Source of the DNA: an uncultured Pseudomonadota bacterium
GTDB taxonomy: Bacteria > Pseudomonadota > Gammaproteobacteria > Steroidobacterales > Woeseiaceae
NCBI GenBank assembly: GCA_913055625.1
Contig: CAJXJW010000007.1
Span: forward strand, 107,643-171,642
Direction: 5' to 3'
Length of the DNA stretch: 64,000 nt
Part shown: positions 48,563-59,766 of the stretch, piece by piece
How positions within the stretch are numbered: position 1 is the stretch's first letter
Layout of the letters: each line of letters opens with the position of its first letter
Made by a program: the position numbers and the translations under genes
Notes under the pieces: model-generated
The model's database searches: none
Told to the model about the DNA's origin: nothing
Seen by the model: only the letters and a program-made list of their open reading frames with translations

Positions 48563-49167
48563 CCGTTCCCGAACCCATCGCGCGGTTTCTGGCGGTACCC
48601 ACGCCGGACGGTTGGGTCGCCGAGGCGACGGCCCGATTGCCCGAACTGCTGCTGGATCACGCGAATTGCGAGCTGAAGGCCGCGTCGACCGCGCTCGGCT
48701 TCCTGTACCGATACCCGGAACGGACGACACTCGCGCAGCGGATGTCGCGACTGGCCCGCGAGGAACTGCGGCATTTCGAGCAGGTCCGCGCGCTCATGTC
48801 GGAGCGCCAGATCCCGTTCCGGCGCCTCAGCGCATCGCGTTACGCAGGCCGGTTGCGGGACGCGGTTCGTGCGACGGAGCCTCACAAGCTGATCGACATG
48901 CTGTTGGTCGGTGCGCTGATCGAGGCGCGGTCCTGCGAACGATTCGCCCGCGTGGCGCCGGTGCTGCCGCCGGACCTCGGCCGCTTCTACGCCGGGCTGC
49001 TGGCGTCCGAGGCGCGGCATTTCTCGCATTACCTCGCGTTCGCGCGGGAGGAGGCGGCCTGCGGGGACGGCATCGACGCGCGGCTCACCGAACTGCGCGA
49101 CCTCGAGGCGGCGCTCGTCACCGAACCGGACCCGGACTTCCGCTTCCACAGCGGCGTGCCGCAATAA
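48553..49167 (+). CDS. miaE: tRNA 2-methylthio-N6-isopentenyladenosine-37 hydroxylase
   Basis: Di-iron monooxygenase that hydroxylates ms2i6A at tRNA position 37 to ms2io6A. The 204-residue helical protein carries the ligand pattern LLLDHANCELKAAS (Glu about 40), REELRHFEQV (EExxH about 70-73), LIEARSCERFA and LLASEARHFSHY (ExxxH). Its ATG lies inside the last codons of the kinase gene, so kinase and hydroxylase are translationally coupled, which I do not recall from other genomes. lpxH is convergent, 3 bases beyond the stop. Confidence 0.95.
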   Translation: MAVTVPEPIARFLAVPTPDGWVAEATARLPELLLDHANCELKAASTALGFLYRYPERTTLAQRMSRLAREELRHFEQVRALMSERQIPFRRLSASRYAGRLRDAVRATEPHKLIDMLLVGALIEARSCERFARVAPVLPPDLGRFYAGLLASEARHFSHYLAFAREEAACGDGIDARLTELRDLEAALVTEPDPDFRFHSGVPQ

Positions 49168-49170
49168 GGC

Positions 49171-49893
49171 CTACCGCGGCATTTCGTCCAGCGAATATCC
49201 GCCCGCGTCCCAGCGCACGACGCTGCCCTGGTCGTACCAGTCGCCAAGGACGATGCGGGTCGCATCGTCCCCGTCGAGGTCGAAGCGATGCACGGCGGGA
49301 CGGTGCGTATGGCCGTGCAGGATCGTCCGAACGCCGTGTTCGCGCATCGCATCGCGGATCGCGCCCGGATTCACGTCCGCGATGTCCTCGGACAGCGTCG
49401 CGGTGCGCGCCTGGCTCTCGGTGCGGGCGCCGGCCGCGATGGCGAGTCGCACTTCCAGCGGTTTTTCGAGCATCGCGGCCTGCCACTGCGGGTTGCGAGT
49501 CATTGCCCGCACGTGCTGGTACTCGACGTCGTCGGTGCACCAGGCGTCGCCATGGCTCAGCAGGACCGACTCGCCATAGAGGTCTACGACGGTCGGGTCC
49601 TCGAGGATCCGGACGCCGGTCTCCGCGGCGAATCCGTGGCCGATCATGAAGTCCCGGTTGCCGTGCATGAAGTACACCGGGACGCCGGCGTCGCTGACGC
49701 CGCGGATTGCGTCTTTCATGGCGCCATAGTGCGGATTCGGGTCGTCGTCACCGACCCAGGATTCGAACAGGTCGCCCAGGATATACAGGGCTTCAGCCTC
49801 GCGCGCCTCGCCGGCAGCGAACGCCAGGAACTGCTCGCCGATGTCCGGCCGGTCGGCCTCGAGGTGCAGGTCGGAGATGAACAACGTCGGCAT
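49171..49893 (-). CDS. lpxH: UDP-2,3-diacylglucosamine diphosphatase
   Basis: Peripheral membrane phosphoesterase of lipid A synthesis, cleaving UDP-diacylglucosamine to lipid X and UMP. The 240-residue protein has the metallophosphatase motifs FISDLHLEAD (about 5-14), ILGDLFESWVGDDD, MHGNRDF, LSHGD and LHGHTHRP. ATG 49893 gives the standard MPTLFISDLH start. It lies 14 bases downstream of the cyclophilin gene on the same strand. Confidence 0.97.
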   Translation of the reverse strand: MPTLFISDLHLEADRPDIGEQFLAFAAGEAREAEALYILGDLFESWVGDDDPNPHYGAMKDAIRGVSDAGVPVYFMHGNRDFMIGHGFAAETGVRILEDPTVVDLYGESVLLSHGDAWCTDDVEYQHVRAMTRNPQWQAAMLEKPLEVRLAIAAGARTESQARTATLSEDIADVNPGAIRDAMREHGVRTILHGHTHRPAVHRFDLDGDDATRIVLGDWYDQGSVVRWDAGGYSLDEMPR

Positions 49894-49907
49894 GCTCCAA
49901 CCCCGGG

Positions 49908-50483
49908 TCAATCAACCTGGCGCATGGTCTTGATGACCACGGGCACGAGCGGTGCGTGCTGGTGCTCGCCCTGCGGTCCGACCTCGACCGCGGCGATCCT
50001 GTCGACGACGTCCATTCCCTCGATCACGTAGCCGAACACGGTATAGCCCCAGCGGCCATTGACGGGGTCCTTCTGCGGGTCGAGGCGGGCGTTGTCCGCG
50101 ACGTTGATGAAGAACTGGGAATTCGCCGAGTGCGGGTCATTCGTCCGGGCCATGGCGATCGTGGTGCGCGTGTTGCTCATCGCGTTGCCGGACTCGTTCG
50201 GGATCGTCGTCTCGTCCTCGCGCAGCTCGAAGCCCGGCGTGTACCCGCCACCCTGGATCATGAAGTCCGCGATGACGCGATGAAAAATCAGGCCGTCGAA
50301 GAACTCCGCGTCGACCAGTTCGAGAAAATGGGCCACGGTGAGCGGGGCCTCTTTCGTCTCGAGCTCCAGCTTGAACGTTCCCTCGGTCGTCACGACCTCG
50401 ACGTGCGGGTGGGCCCGAACGCGGTCTTCCGCGCCGGCGGCCGCGGCGGCCAGTAGGAGCAGTGCGGTGACTAGCTTTCTCAT
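49908..50483 (-). CDS. periplasmic cyclophilin-type peptidyl-prolyl isomerase
   Basis: Proline isomerase of 191 residues with a signal peptide ([15 protein letters not shown], cleavage near residue 18), hence periplasmic (PpiA-like). Cyclophilin signatures are [15 protein letters not shown] (catalytic Arg), [22 protein letters not shown] and [18 protein letters not shown] 50483 was chosen because it opens the signal peptide; the frame continues upstream into the tRNA cluster region without homology. It is transcribed away from the tRNA genes and probably with lpxH. Confidence 0.95.
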   Translation of the reverse strand: MRKLVTALLLLAAAAAGAEDRVRAHPHVEVVTTEGTFKLELETKEAPLTVAHFLELVDAEFFDGLIFHRVIADFMIQGGGYTPGFELREDETTIPNESGNAMSNTRTTIAMARTNDPHSANSQFFINVADNARLDPQKDPVNGRWGYTVFGYVIEGMDVVDRIAAVEVGPQGEHQHAPLVPVVIKTMRQVD

Positions 50484-50556
50484 GGTGTCCTCGATTCCGG
50501 CGGATGCCCGGACGCACGATACCAGACCGGGCGCCCGGCGGGGGCCGCCGGTTGCG

Positions 50557-50585
50557 TTGACTGCCCGCACACCCCCCCGTAGAAT
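50557..50585 (+). promoter_or_regulatory. promoter of the Pro-Arg-His-Lys tRNA cluster
   Basis: TTGACT at 50557-50562 and TAGAAT at 50580-50585 are 17 bases apart. The bases after the -10 are GC-rich (TCGCCCCCCGC), a discriminator typical of promoters under stringent control. The expected start is about 48 bases before tRNA-Pro. Confidence 0.7.
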
Positions 50586-50639
50586 TCGCCCCCCGCAGGG
50601 CCGGGCAGCGGACCCGGACGCGGGCGGGACGTGGGCGTT

Positions 50640-50716
50640 CGGGGCATGGCGCAGCCTGGTAGCGCATCTGCTTTGGGAGCAGAGGGTCGCAAGTTCGAAT
50701 CTTGCTGCCCCGACCA
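50640..50716 (+). tRNA. tRNA-Pro(TGG)
   Basis: A 77-base cloverleaf with acceptor CGGGGCA / TGCCCCG, anticodon stem TCTGC / GCAGA, loop TTTGGGA giving anticodon TGG, T loop TTCGAAT, and encoded CCA at 50714-50716. First gene of the tRNA cluster. Confidence 0.97.
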
Positions 50717-50759
50717 TTAACCGGAGATTTGGAGAAGTTTGCGTATTGCGTGAGACAAA

Positions 50760-51254
50760 GCGCCCGTAGCTCAACCGGATAGAGCATCGGCCTTTGAGTG
50801 AGGAGCCTGTGCCGGGAAAGCGAACCGGTACAGTGGACCGCACCATAACGGGGAAACCTCAGCAGCATTGGCTGGTGGCAATCCCGTGGAAACCCGTGGT
50901 CTCCTGTGGTGATGGCATGGATAGGAAAGTCCGTGGCTCATCACACGAAGGAAAAAGGCGACCTGGGGGTTCTGAAGGCTCAGCTGGATTTGTTCGAGCA
51001 GGGATTCACGGTATGCTGGATCCGAAGCAATATGGATCGAACGTCACGCTGAGGGTAAGGCCCTCCAAGAATGCTCAGGCGGTTGCTGTGAACCATGCCG
51101 CCGACTTTCGCGGGGTTCCGTAGAGACTATACGTGCGGCGCCTGGAATGGCGAAGAGATAGTCCAGACCACAAACCCGCGGAAGCGGGGCCGCGAAAGCG
51201 GTAGTTGGTAAGCTAAGCCGGCGGTTGCAGGTTCGAGTCCTGCCGGGCGCGCCA
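50760..51254 (+). tRNA. tRNA-Arg(TCT) interrupted by a group I intron
   Basis: Exons 50760-50794 and 51213-51254 join into a complete tRNA. The acceptor is GCGCCCG / CGGGCGC, the anticodon stem TCGGC / GCCGG (one U-G pair) and the spliced loop CTT+CTAA gives anticodon TCT. T stem GCAGG / CCTGC and encoded CCA at 51252-51254 are intact. The spliced sequence closely resembles tRNA-Arg(TCT) of other gammaproteobacteria. The 418-base interruption falls between anticodon positions 34 and 35. Confidence 0.93.
50795..51212 (+). ncRNA. group I self-splicing intron in the tRNA-Arg anticodon loop
   Basis: The exon end GGCCTT pairs with GGAGCC at 50802-50807 (P1; U-G at the splice site, one C-A mismatch), closing a 7-base loop. 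The GGGGAAACCTCAGC segment at 50850-50863 matches the P4-P6 joining region of known tRNA introns. GAGACTATACG at 51123-51133 and AGATAGTCC at 51156-51164 supply P7, with GACTAT pairing exactly to ATAGTC. A GNRA hairpin CCGC-GAAA-GCGG lies at 51190-51201, and the intron ends in G at 51212. The layout resembles bacterial tRNA introns of the Azoarcus type but is longer than most. No homing-endonuclease motif is seen in the reading frames inside it. Confidence 0.9.
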
Positions 51255-51310
51255 GTTCGAACGGGCAGTACGCAAGCAGTAAGATAGACAGGCAGGTAAC
51301 AAACACTACG

Positions 51311-51386
51311 GTGGGCGTAGCTCAGTTGGTAGAGCCCCGGGTTGTGATCCCGGTCGTCGTGGGTTCGAGTCCCATCGTCCACCCCA
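51311..51386 (+). tRNA. tRNA-His(GTG)
   Basis: Acceptor GTGGGCG / CGTCCAC with one G-U pair, loop TTGTGAT giving anticodon GTG, and encoded CCA at 51384-51386. The discriminator is C and a G is encoded at 51310, the extra G-1 that identifies tRNA-His. Confidence 0.97.
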
Positions 51387-51402
51387 AATTCAGGAATTGC
51401 GA

Positions 51403-51478
51403 GGGCCTCTAGCTCAATTGGTAGAGCAGTGGACTCTTAATCCATTGGTTCGGGGTTCGAGTCCCCGGGGGCCCACCA
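51403..51478 (+). tRNA. tRNA-Lys(CTT)
   Basis: Acceptor GGGCCTC / GGGGCCC with a wobble pair, anticodon loop CTCTTAA giving anticodon CTT, T loop TTCGAGT and encoded CCA at 51476-51478. Last gene of the four-tRNA cluster, 16 bases after tRNA-His. In Pseudomonas a leucine tRNA usually holds this place (from memory). Confidence 0.95.
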
Positions 51479-51500
51479 ATTCCTTCACTATCGCGTTCCC

Positions 51501-53282
51501 TCATGACCCGCCGGTCGCCCGCGAGTCGAACAACGCCGGGTCCAGGTCGAACCTCGACCGCTCCTCGCGCTCTTTCAATCCGAGTTCCCGTTCGAAGATC
51601 GCAAGCGCCGCGCGCGCTTCGCCTTCGCCGCGGAAGTTCTCGCCGAGACGATACTTTTTCCCGTCGCGATCCACGGCGCTGATCATGTAGTAGTTGATCG
51701 TCTCCGTGCCGCTCTTCGTCTGCATGTTTGATGACTTCTCGAAGCGGACGAAATTGCGCCGGGACAGCGTCTTTCCCGACACCGGCAAGCCGAACCAGCG
51801 CCGCGCGCTCCTGATCTCGTCGCCGCGCGCCGTCACGTGCAGCGACTTGCCGATCATCCACGTGGCGGCCAGGCCGACCAGTGCGCCGACGCCGCCGAAG
51901 ACGCTGCCGAAAACCGGGCTGCCTTCGTGGAAGGCGATGAACCAGCCGGCCGCTGCAAACGAGCCGCCGATCAGCATTGCGGCGCCGTTGCCGACGATCT
52001 GCTGCCCCATCGGGTAGATCAGCGTCTTCGTCAGCCCGTCGCGCGTCATTCGGAAGCGGCTGCGCGCGGCCGTCTCGAACACCTCGGACTGGACGCGCGC
52101 CGGTGCGCCGGCGCGGCTGTCGCTGATCGACGCGGAGCGCGCGCCGGTGGGGTAAACGGGGATGTCGTAGTCCCGGTCGAGGTTGGTCCCCGGGAGTTCC
52201 GCGCGGAGGCTCGCCCGCCACAGGTGATAGCCGTCGCTGGAACGGTCCGCGTCGGCGGCAGACAGCCCTTCCGGAACATCGAAGCGAAACACGATACGCG
52301 TGCCGCGCGGCCCGGACTCGGTGTGCGCGACCAGCTCGTCCTGCCACAGGACGTTCTCGCGCCGCGTGCGGTCGTCGCCGCTGCCGGTCTCGTAGCTGTG
52401 CACGCAGCTCAGCGTCACGCGGAAGCGCTGGCGGGCGTCCACCGGCCATGCGGTGTCGACGGTGCCCCCGACGTGGCCGCCGATGGCGCCGGGGAACGGG
52501 TCGAGCGTGAGCGGCGTCGCGCCGAACCGGCGCCACTCGAGCGTACGCCTGATCGCCCACACCAGCAGACCGATGCCGATCACCGTGAACAGCAGCCCGA
52601 CGAGGGCGAGGTAGTTTTCGTTTTCGACGACTTCCTCGTACAGCAGGAACGGCAGCGGCGCGGACACGAGGTTCCAAAGCCCGGCGAATGCCCATGCGCC
52701 CCACATCGCGGCGCGCGACCCGGAGCGGATGGCCGGGCCTTGCCAGTCCGTGTTCAGGCGCCAGGGCGCGTCCCGGTACTCGGGCGCCTGTGGGTCCGGA
52801 TCGGCTTTCGCGCGGAACGCCGCGTACAGCATGCCGTAGCCGATGCCGCCGAACAGCAGGAAGAAAATCGACTTGAAGCCGGCGAGCCCCCAGCGAACGT
52901 CGCGATCGACGATCGCGTCGGACGGATTCTGCGGGTCGACGTAAACGGTCATCGGGTCTCCGGTCCGCGCGGCCTCGGCAAGCCGGTTGCCGAGGCGTTG
53001 CTGGTAGCGGCCGATGTTGTCCGAGCCCCTGGCGAGCTGGACGCGCCCGCCGCTGTAGCGGCGGCCGTCGACGTCGTAGGTGTACGTCGCCCAGGCCTCC
53101 CAGGTGTCGCTGTCGTCGCCCGTATGGGTGCGATACCCGCCAGCGCTCACCCGGGCCTCGACCGGGCGCCAGTCGCGCATCGCCGCCGCCGCGGCCAGGT
53201 CCGCGCCCACGGACCAGGCCATCCACGTGCCGAAGCCCGCGAACGGCAGCGCAACGAGGCCGAGCAGCAGGCGACCTTTCAT
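51501..53282 (-). CDS. DUF3592-domain membrane protein
   Basis: A 593-residue inner-membrane protein with an N-terminal helix (about 5-30), a DUF3592-like extracytoplasmic domain with WRPVEARVSAGGYR, DTWEAWATYTYDVDGRRY and VYVDPQNPSDAIVD (about 40-145), then further helices near residues 145-170, 205-235, 240-265 and 440-490. No catalytic motif was recognised and the function is unknown. ATG 53282 is favoured as it opens the first membrane helix; ATG 53333 is in frame. The gene sits between tRNA-Lys and tRNA-Leu in opposite orientation, an unusual insertion in the tRNA-to-tig block. Confidence 0.85.
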   Translation of the reverse strand: MKGRLLLGLVALPFAGFGTWMAWSVGADLAAAAAMRDWRPVEARVSAGGYRTHTGDDSDTWEAWATYTYDVDGRRYSGGRVQLARGSDNIGRYQQRLGNRLAEAARTGDPMTVYVDPQNPSDAIVDRDVRWGLAGFKSIFFLLFGGIGYGMLYAAFRAKADPDPQAPEYRDAPWRLNTDWQGPAIRSGSRAAMWGAWAFAGLWNLVSAPLPFLLYEEVVENENYLALVGLLFTVIGIGLLVWAIRRTLEWRRFGATPLTLDPFPGAIGGHVGGTVDTAWPVDARQRFRVTLSCVHSYETGSGDDRTRRENVLWQDELVAHTESGPRGTRIVFRFDVPEGLSAADADRSSDGYHLWRASLRAELPGTNLDRDYDIPVYPTGARSASISDSRAGAPARVQSEVFETAARSRFRMTRDGLTKTLIYPMGQQIVGNGAAMLIGGSFAAAGWFIAFHEGSPVFGSVFGGVGALVGLAATWMIGKSLHVTARGDEIRSARRWFGLPVSGKTLSRRNFVRFEKSSNMQTKSGTETINYYMISAVDRDGKKYRLGENFRGEGEARAALAIFERELGLKEREERSRFDLDPALFDSRATGGS

Positions 53283-53417
53283 GATCGGTGTCTCGTCATC
53301 GGGCCGCTCCCGGCGGGTTCGAGGGCTGTTCATGCTAGCGGCGCGGCCCCGGCGGCGCTGTGATCGCCGTCAAGGGGAGGGCACCACGCCGGGCTCCACC
53401 ATTGCGTGACCATCCGC

Positions 53418-53423
53418 TATAAT
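53418..53423 (+). promoter_or_regulatory. consensus -10 element upstream of tRNA-Leu
   Basis: A perfect TATAAT followed by GC-rich bases (CCGTCGG) lies about 65 bases before tRNA-Leu. The -35 region is poor (TCCACC at about 53395-53400), so the site is probable but not certain. Confidence 0.5.
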
Positions 53424-53488
53424 CCGTCGGCTGGACGGGTCGGCCGGCGGATTTCGCCGGAGCTCCGCCCCCCGTTGACCCACGGCAG

Positions 53489-53573
<85 letters not shown>

Positions 53574-53665
53574 GTCTCAGCACATAACCCGTTGACATAT
53601 AATGATTTATGCTCACGGCCAGGCCCAGGCAGCCGCCGCGAGCACCATCGAGGAATACAGCGAAC

Positions 53666-54952
53666 ATGCAGGTCACAGTTGAATCCACGGGCACGCTGGA
53701 GCGCAAGCTCCGGATCGAGCTCCCCGTCCAGCGGATCGAGGAAGAAGTCGATTCCCGGCTGAAGGCCGTCGGCAAGAAGGCCAAGATCAAGGGCTTTCGG
53801 CCGGGCAAGGTGCCGGCGCGCGTCGTCCGCCAGCGCTACGGCAAGCAGATTCGCGAGGAAGTGCTCGCGGACCTCATGCAGAAGACCTACAGCGATGCCG
53901 TGACGCAGAAGAAGCTGCAGCCGGCCGGCGCGCCCCGCATCGAGGAGCAGAACGAGGACGGCGGCACGTTCAAGTACGTCGCGACGCTCGAGGTCATGCC
54001 CGAGATCAAGCTCGCGGGCATCGACAAGCTCAAGATCGAAAAGCCCGACGTGTCCATCGACGACTCGGACCTCGACGCGATGATCGACAAGCTGCGCGAG
54101 CAGAAGGCGACGTGGGCCGAGGTGGATCGGCCGAGCCGCGACGGCGACCGCGTGGTCTGCGATTTCACCGGCACGCTGAAAGGCGAGCCGATCCAGGGCG
54201 GCACCGGCACCAGCGTGCCGGTCGAGCTCGGCCAGGGCCAGATGCTGGCGGACTTCGAGAAGGGCCTGACCGGCGTCAAGGCCGGCGACGACACCACGTT
54301 CAAGGTGAAGTTTCCGAAGGACTATCACGCCGAGGATCTACAGGGCAAAAAGGTCGACTTCGCCGTGCACGTGCAGCGCGTCGAGGAAAAGACCTTGCCG
54401 GACGTCGACGACGCGTTTGCCGAGCTGTTCAACGTGACGGAAGGCGGTATCGAGAAGTTCCGCGCCGACGTGCGTGAGAACATGGAGCGCGAGGCCCGGA
54501 CCAAGATCAAGGGCGACCTGCGCGAGCAGGTGATGTCGGGGCTGCTCGATGCGAATCCCTTCGAGATCCCGAACACGCTGAAGCACCAGGAAATGCATGC
54601 CATGCAGCACGAGGCAATGCACCGGATGGGTGTCGAGGATCACTCGCAGGCGCCGCCCATGGAACAGTTTGCGGAGGCGGCCGAGAAGCGCGTGCGTCTC
54701 GGACTCCTGCTGCGGCAACTCATCGCCGACGAGAAGCTGACGCTGGACGAGGCGCGCCTGCGTGCACACGTCGAGGAACTGTGTGCGGGCTACGAGAGTG
54801 CGGACGAAATGGTTGATATGTACCTGAAGAGTCCCGATATCCGCCGGCAGATCGAGCCGGCTGCACTGGAGCAGGTGGCGGTCGACTGGCTGATCGAGCA
54901 CGGCAAGGTGAAGCCGCGCAAGGTCGGGTTCACCGAGTACATGAATTCGTGA
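53666..54952 (+). CDS. tig: trigger factor
   Basis: Ribosome-bound chaperone and prolyl isomerase at the nascent-chain exit. The 428-residue protein has the L23-binding loop KGFRPGKVP (about residues 43-51), an FKBP-like PPIase domain (about 160-245, [36 protein letters not shown]) and the helical C-terminal domain. ATG 53666 gives the standard MQVTVES start. An earlier in-frame ATG at 53609 lacks homology. A TATAAT hexamer at 53598-53603 is a candidate -10. Confidence 0.98.
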   Translation: MQVTVESTGTLERKLRIELPVQRIEEEVDSRLKAVGKKAKIKGFRPGKVPARVVRQRYGKQIREEVLADLMQKTYSDAVTQKKLQPAGAPRIEEQNEDGGTFKYVATLEVMPEIKLAGIDKLKIEKPDVSIDDSDLDAMIDKLREQKATWAEVDRPSRDGDRVVCDFTGTLKGEPIQGGTGTSVPVELGQGQMLADFEKGLTGVKAGDDTTFKVKFPKDYHAEDLQGKKVDFAVHVQRVEEKTLPDVDDAFAELFNVTEGGIEKFRADVRENMEREARTKIKGDLREQVMSGLLDANPFEIPNTLKHQEMHAMQHEAMHRMGVEDHSQAPPMEQFAEAAEKRVRLGLLLRQLIADEKLTLDEARLRAHVEELCAGYESADEMVDMYLKSPDIRRQIEPAALEQVAVDWLIEHGKVKPRKVGFTEYMNS

Positions 54953-54989
54953 GATCATTCACAGGCATCCGGACCACAGGCAAGCACAC

Positions 54990-55613
54990 ATGACCGCAAC
55001 GGCACTGAATCTCGTTCCGATGGTCGTCGAGCAGACCGCTCGCGGCGAACGCGCTTACGACATCTACTCCCGGCTACTGAAGGAGCGCGTCGTGTTCATC
55101 GTCGGCCCGGTCGAGGATCACATGGCGAACCTCGTGGTTGCCCAGCTCCTGTTCCTCGAGTCCGAGAACCCGGACAAGGACATACACCTTTATATCAACT
55201 CGCCGGGCGGCGCCGTGACCGCGGGCCTGTCGATCTACGACACGATGCAATTCATCAAGTGCGACGTGTCCACGATTTGCGTCGGTCAGGCGGCGAGCAT
55301 GGGCGCGCTGCTGCTCGCCGGCGGCACGGAAGGCAAGCGCTATGCGTTGCCGCACTCGCGCATCATGGTTCACCAGCCATCGGCCGGCTACCAGGGCCAG
55401 GCCACCGACATCAGCATTCACGCGAAAGAGGTGCTGGAGCTGAAGGCGCGCCTGAACGACATAATGTCCAAGCACACGGGCCAGAGCGTCGAGCAGATCG
55501 AGATCGACCTCGAACGCGATCGGTTCATGAGTGCCGAGGCGGCGGTCGAGTACGGCATGATCGACAAGGTGCTGGCACGGCGGAACGAGATCCCGAAGGC
55601 CAAATCGAGCTGA
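54990..55613 (+). CDS. clpP: ATP-dependent Clp protease proteolytic subunit
   Basis: Serine protease forming the 14-mer chamber used by ClpX and ClpA. The 207-residue protein has the Ser in [11 protein letters not shown] (about 105-111), His in [12 protein letters not shown] (about 130) and Asp in the [11 protein letters not shown] region. A short N-terminal propeptide precedes [21 protein letters not shown]. It starts 37 bases after tig. Confidence 0.98.
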   Translation: MTATALNLVPMVVEQTARGERAYDIYSRLLKERVVFIVGPVEDHMANLVVAQLLFLESENPDKDIHLYINSPGGAVTAGLSIYDTMQFIKCDVSTICVGQAASMGALLLAGGTEGKRYALPHSRIMVHQPSAGYQGQATDISIHAKEVLELKARLNDIMSKHTGQSVEQIEIDLERDRFMSAEAAVEYGMIDKVLARRNEIPKAKSS

Positions 55614-55668
55614 TTTGGCGAGTTTTCAGGCATTTGGGCGATGGTGCGTCTCGGTATGAGACCACGTG

Positions 55669-55699
55669 CTTTGCACCCCGGAATAGCCCATGTTATATA
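55669..55699 (+). promoter_or_regulatory. candidate promoter of clpX, partly sigma-32-like
   Basis: TTGCAC at 55671-55676 and TATATA at 55694-55699 are 17 bases apart. CTTTGCA at 55669-55675 and CCCATGT at 55687-55693 also resemble a heat-shock promoter (CTTGAAA and CCCCATNT) with a short spacer of 11. This gap of 135 bases separates clpP from clpX. Confidence 0.45.
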
Positions 55700-55748
55700 C
55701 ACAAAATGTCGTAACAGACTGATTTTCCGGAACTGAGGCCAATCCTGA

Positions 55749-57071
55749 ATGAGTGACGACACCCGCGGCAAGAACGAAGACGGCAAGCTGCTCTATTGTT
55801 CTTTTTGCGGCAAGAGCCAGCACGAGGTTCGCAAGCTGATTGCGGGCCCGTCCGTTTTCATCTGCGACGAGTGCGTCGAACTCTGCAACGACATCATTCG
55901 CGAGGAACTCGAGGACGCCGGCGAGCCGGGCCGCGACAAGCTGCCGAAGCCCCAGGAGATCCGGGACATCCTCGACGAGTACGTGATCGGGCAGGCGCGC
56001 GCCAAGAAGGTGCTCGCGGTCGCCGTCTACAACCACTACAAGCGCCTCAACGACCGGATGTCCGAACGCTCGAAGGACGACGTCGAGCTTGCAAAGTCCA
56101 ACATCCTGCTCATCGGCCCGACCGGCTGCGGAAAGACGCTGCTGGCAGAAACCCTGGCGCGGTTGCTGAACGTTCCGTTCACGATAGCCGATGCGACGAC
56201 GCTGACCGAAGCCGGTTACGTCGGCGAGGACGTCGAGAATATTATCCAGAAGCTGTTGCAGAAGTGTGACTACGACGTCGAGAAAGCCCAGACGGGCATC
56301 GTCTACATCGACGAGATCGACAAGATTTCGCGAAAGTCGGACAACCCGTCGATCACGCGCGACGTGTCGGGCGAGGGTGTGCAACAGGCGCTCCTGAAGC
56401 TGATCGAGGGCACGATTGCCTCGGTGCCGCCGCAAGGCGGCCGCAAGCACCCGCAGCAGGAATTCCTGCAGGTCGACACCAGCAACATCCTGTTTATCTG
56501 CGGCGGCGCGTTCGCCGGCCTCGACAAGATCATCCTGAACCGCTCGTCGAAGAGCGGCATCGGCTTCGTGGCCGAGGTGAAGTCCTCGGAAGAAGCGAAG
56601 AGCGTCGGCGAGCTGCTGCACGACGTCGAGCCCGAGGACCTGATCCGCTACGGCCTGATTCCGGAGTTCGTCGGCCGCCTGCCGGTGGTCGCGACGCTCG
56701 AAGAGCTGGACGAGGACGCGCTGATCCAGATCCTGCTCGAGCCCAAGAACGCGCTGACGAAGCAGTACCGGAAGCTGTTCGACATGGAAGAGGTCGAGCT
56801 GGAGTTCCGGGACGACGCGCTGCGCGCCGTGGCCAAGAAGGCCATGGAGCGCAAGACCGGCGCACGCGGCCTCCGCACGATCCTGGAGAACGTGCTGCTG
56901 GACACGATGTACGACTTGCCGTCGTCGACGAACGCCCGCAAGGTCGTCGTGGACGAGTCGGTGGTCACCGGGGAGACCAAGCCGTACGTCATCTACGAGT
57001 CGGACGAATCACCGACGGTCAACATAGAAAAACAACAACCGCCGAGACCGACGGGCTCCGACGGAGCTTGA
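55749..57071 (+). CDS. clpX: ATP-dependent Clp protease ATP-binding subunit ClpX
   Basis: AAA+ unfoldase that feeds tagged proteins to ClpP. The 440-residue protein has the N-terminal zinc domain with CSFCGK (about 16-19) and ICDECVELC (about 37-43). AAA motifs are [15 protein letters not shown] (about 120), pore loop [20 protein letters not shown], the IGF loop (SGIGFVAE) that docks to ClpP, and the sensor region GARGLRTI. The linking order clpP-clpX-lon is conserved. Confidence 0.98.
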   Translation: MSDDTRGKNEDGKLLYCSFCGKSQHEVRKLIAGPSVFICDECVELCNDIIREELEDAGEPGRDKLPKPQEIRDILDEYVIGQARAKKVLAVAVYNHYKRLNDRMSERSKDDVELAKSNILLIGPTGCGKTLLAETLARLLNVPFTIADATTLTEAGYVGEDVENIIQKLLQKCDYDVEKAQTGIVYIDEIDKISRKSDNPSITRDVSGEGVQQALLKLIEGTIASVPPQGGRKHPQQEFLQVDTSNILFICGGAFAGLDKIILNRSSKSGIGFVAEVKSSEEAKSVGELLHDVEPEDLIRYGLIPEFVGRLPVVATLEELDEDALIQILLEPKNALTKQYRKLFDMEEVELEFRDDALRAVAKKAMERKTGARGLRTILENVLLDTMYDLPSSTNARKVVVDESVVTGETKPYVIYESDESPTVNIEKQQPPRPTGSDGA

Positions 57072-57150
57072 GTGCCATCGCAACCTTGAACCGAGGCAAT
57101 CCGGGCGCATGTCCGGTGCTTCCGTGCGGGCTGATTGAAGAGGTGTTGTT

Positions 57151-59589
<2,439 letters not shown>

Positions 59590-59619
59590 TTTTCTCAAAC
59601 CCGCGTGGTTGTGCGGAAT

Positions 59620-59648
59620 TTGACCGTCATTTTGGCGCTTGGTATAAG
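59620..59648 (+). promoter_or_regulatory. sigma-70-type promoter of hupB
   Basis: TTGACC at 59620-59625 and TATAAG at 59643-59648 have a 17-base spacer. They lie within the 177-base gap between lon and hupB, with a leader of about 110 bases. Confidence 0.65.
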
Positions 59649-59766
59649 CATCGCAGCCGTCGGTCGGTTGCACGGAGCCGCAAGCGGTGATTCAGCGGAT
59701 TGCGAACTGAGGGGGGAGCTCGCTGGATTGATTCCATTCATTATCAATCTGCAAGGGTGATCGAAT

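Noticed and set aside
50794..51123. Open frame of 109 codons inside the group I intron
   Set aside because: No endonuclease motif, no ribosome site, and the frame overlaps core intron pairings.
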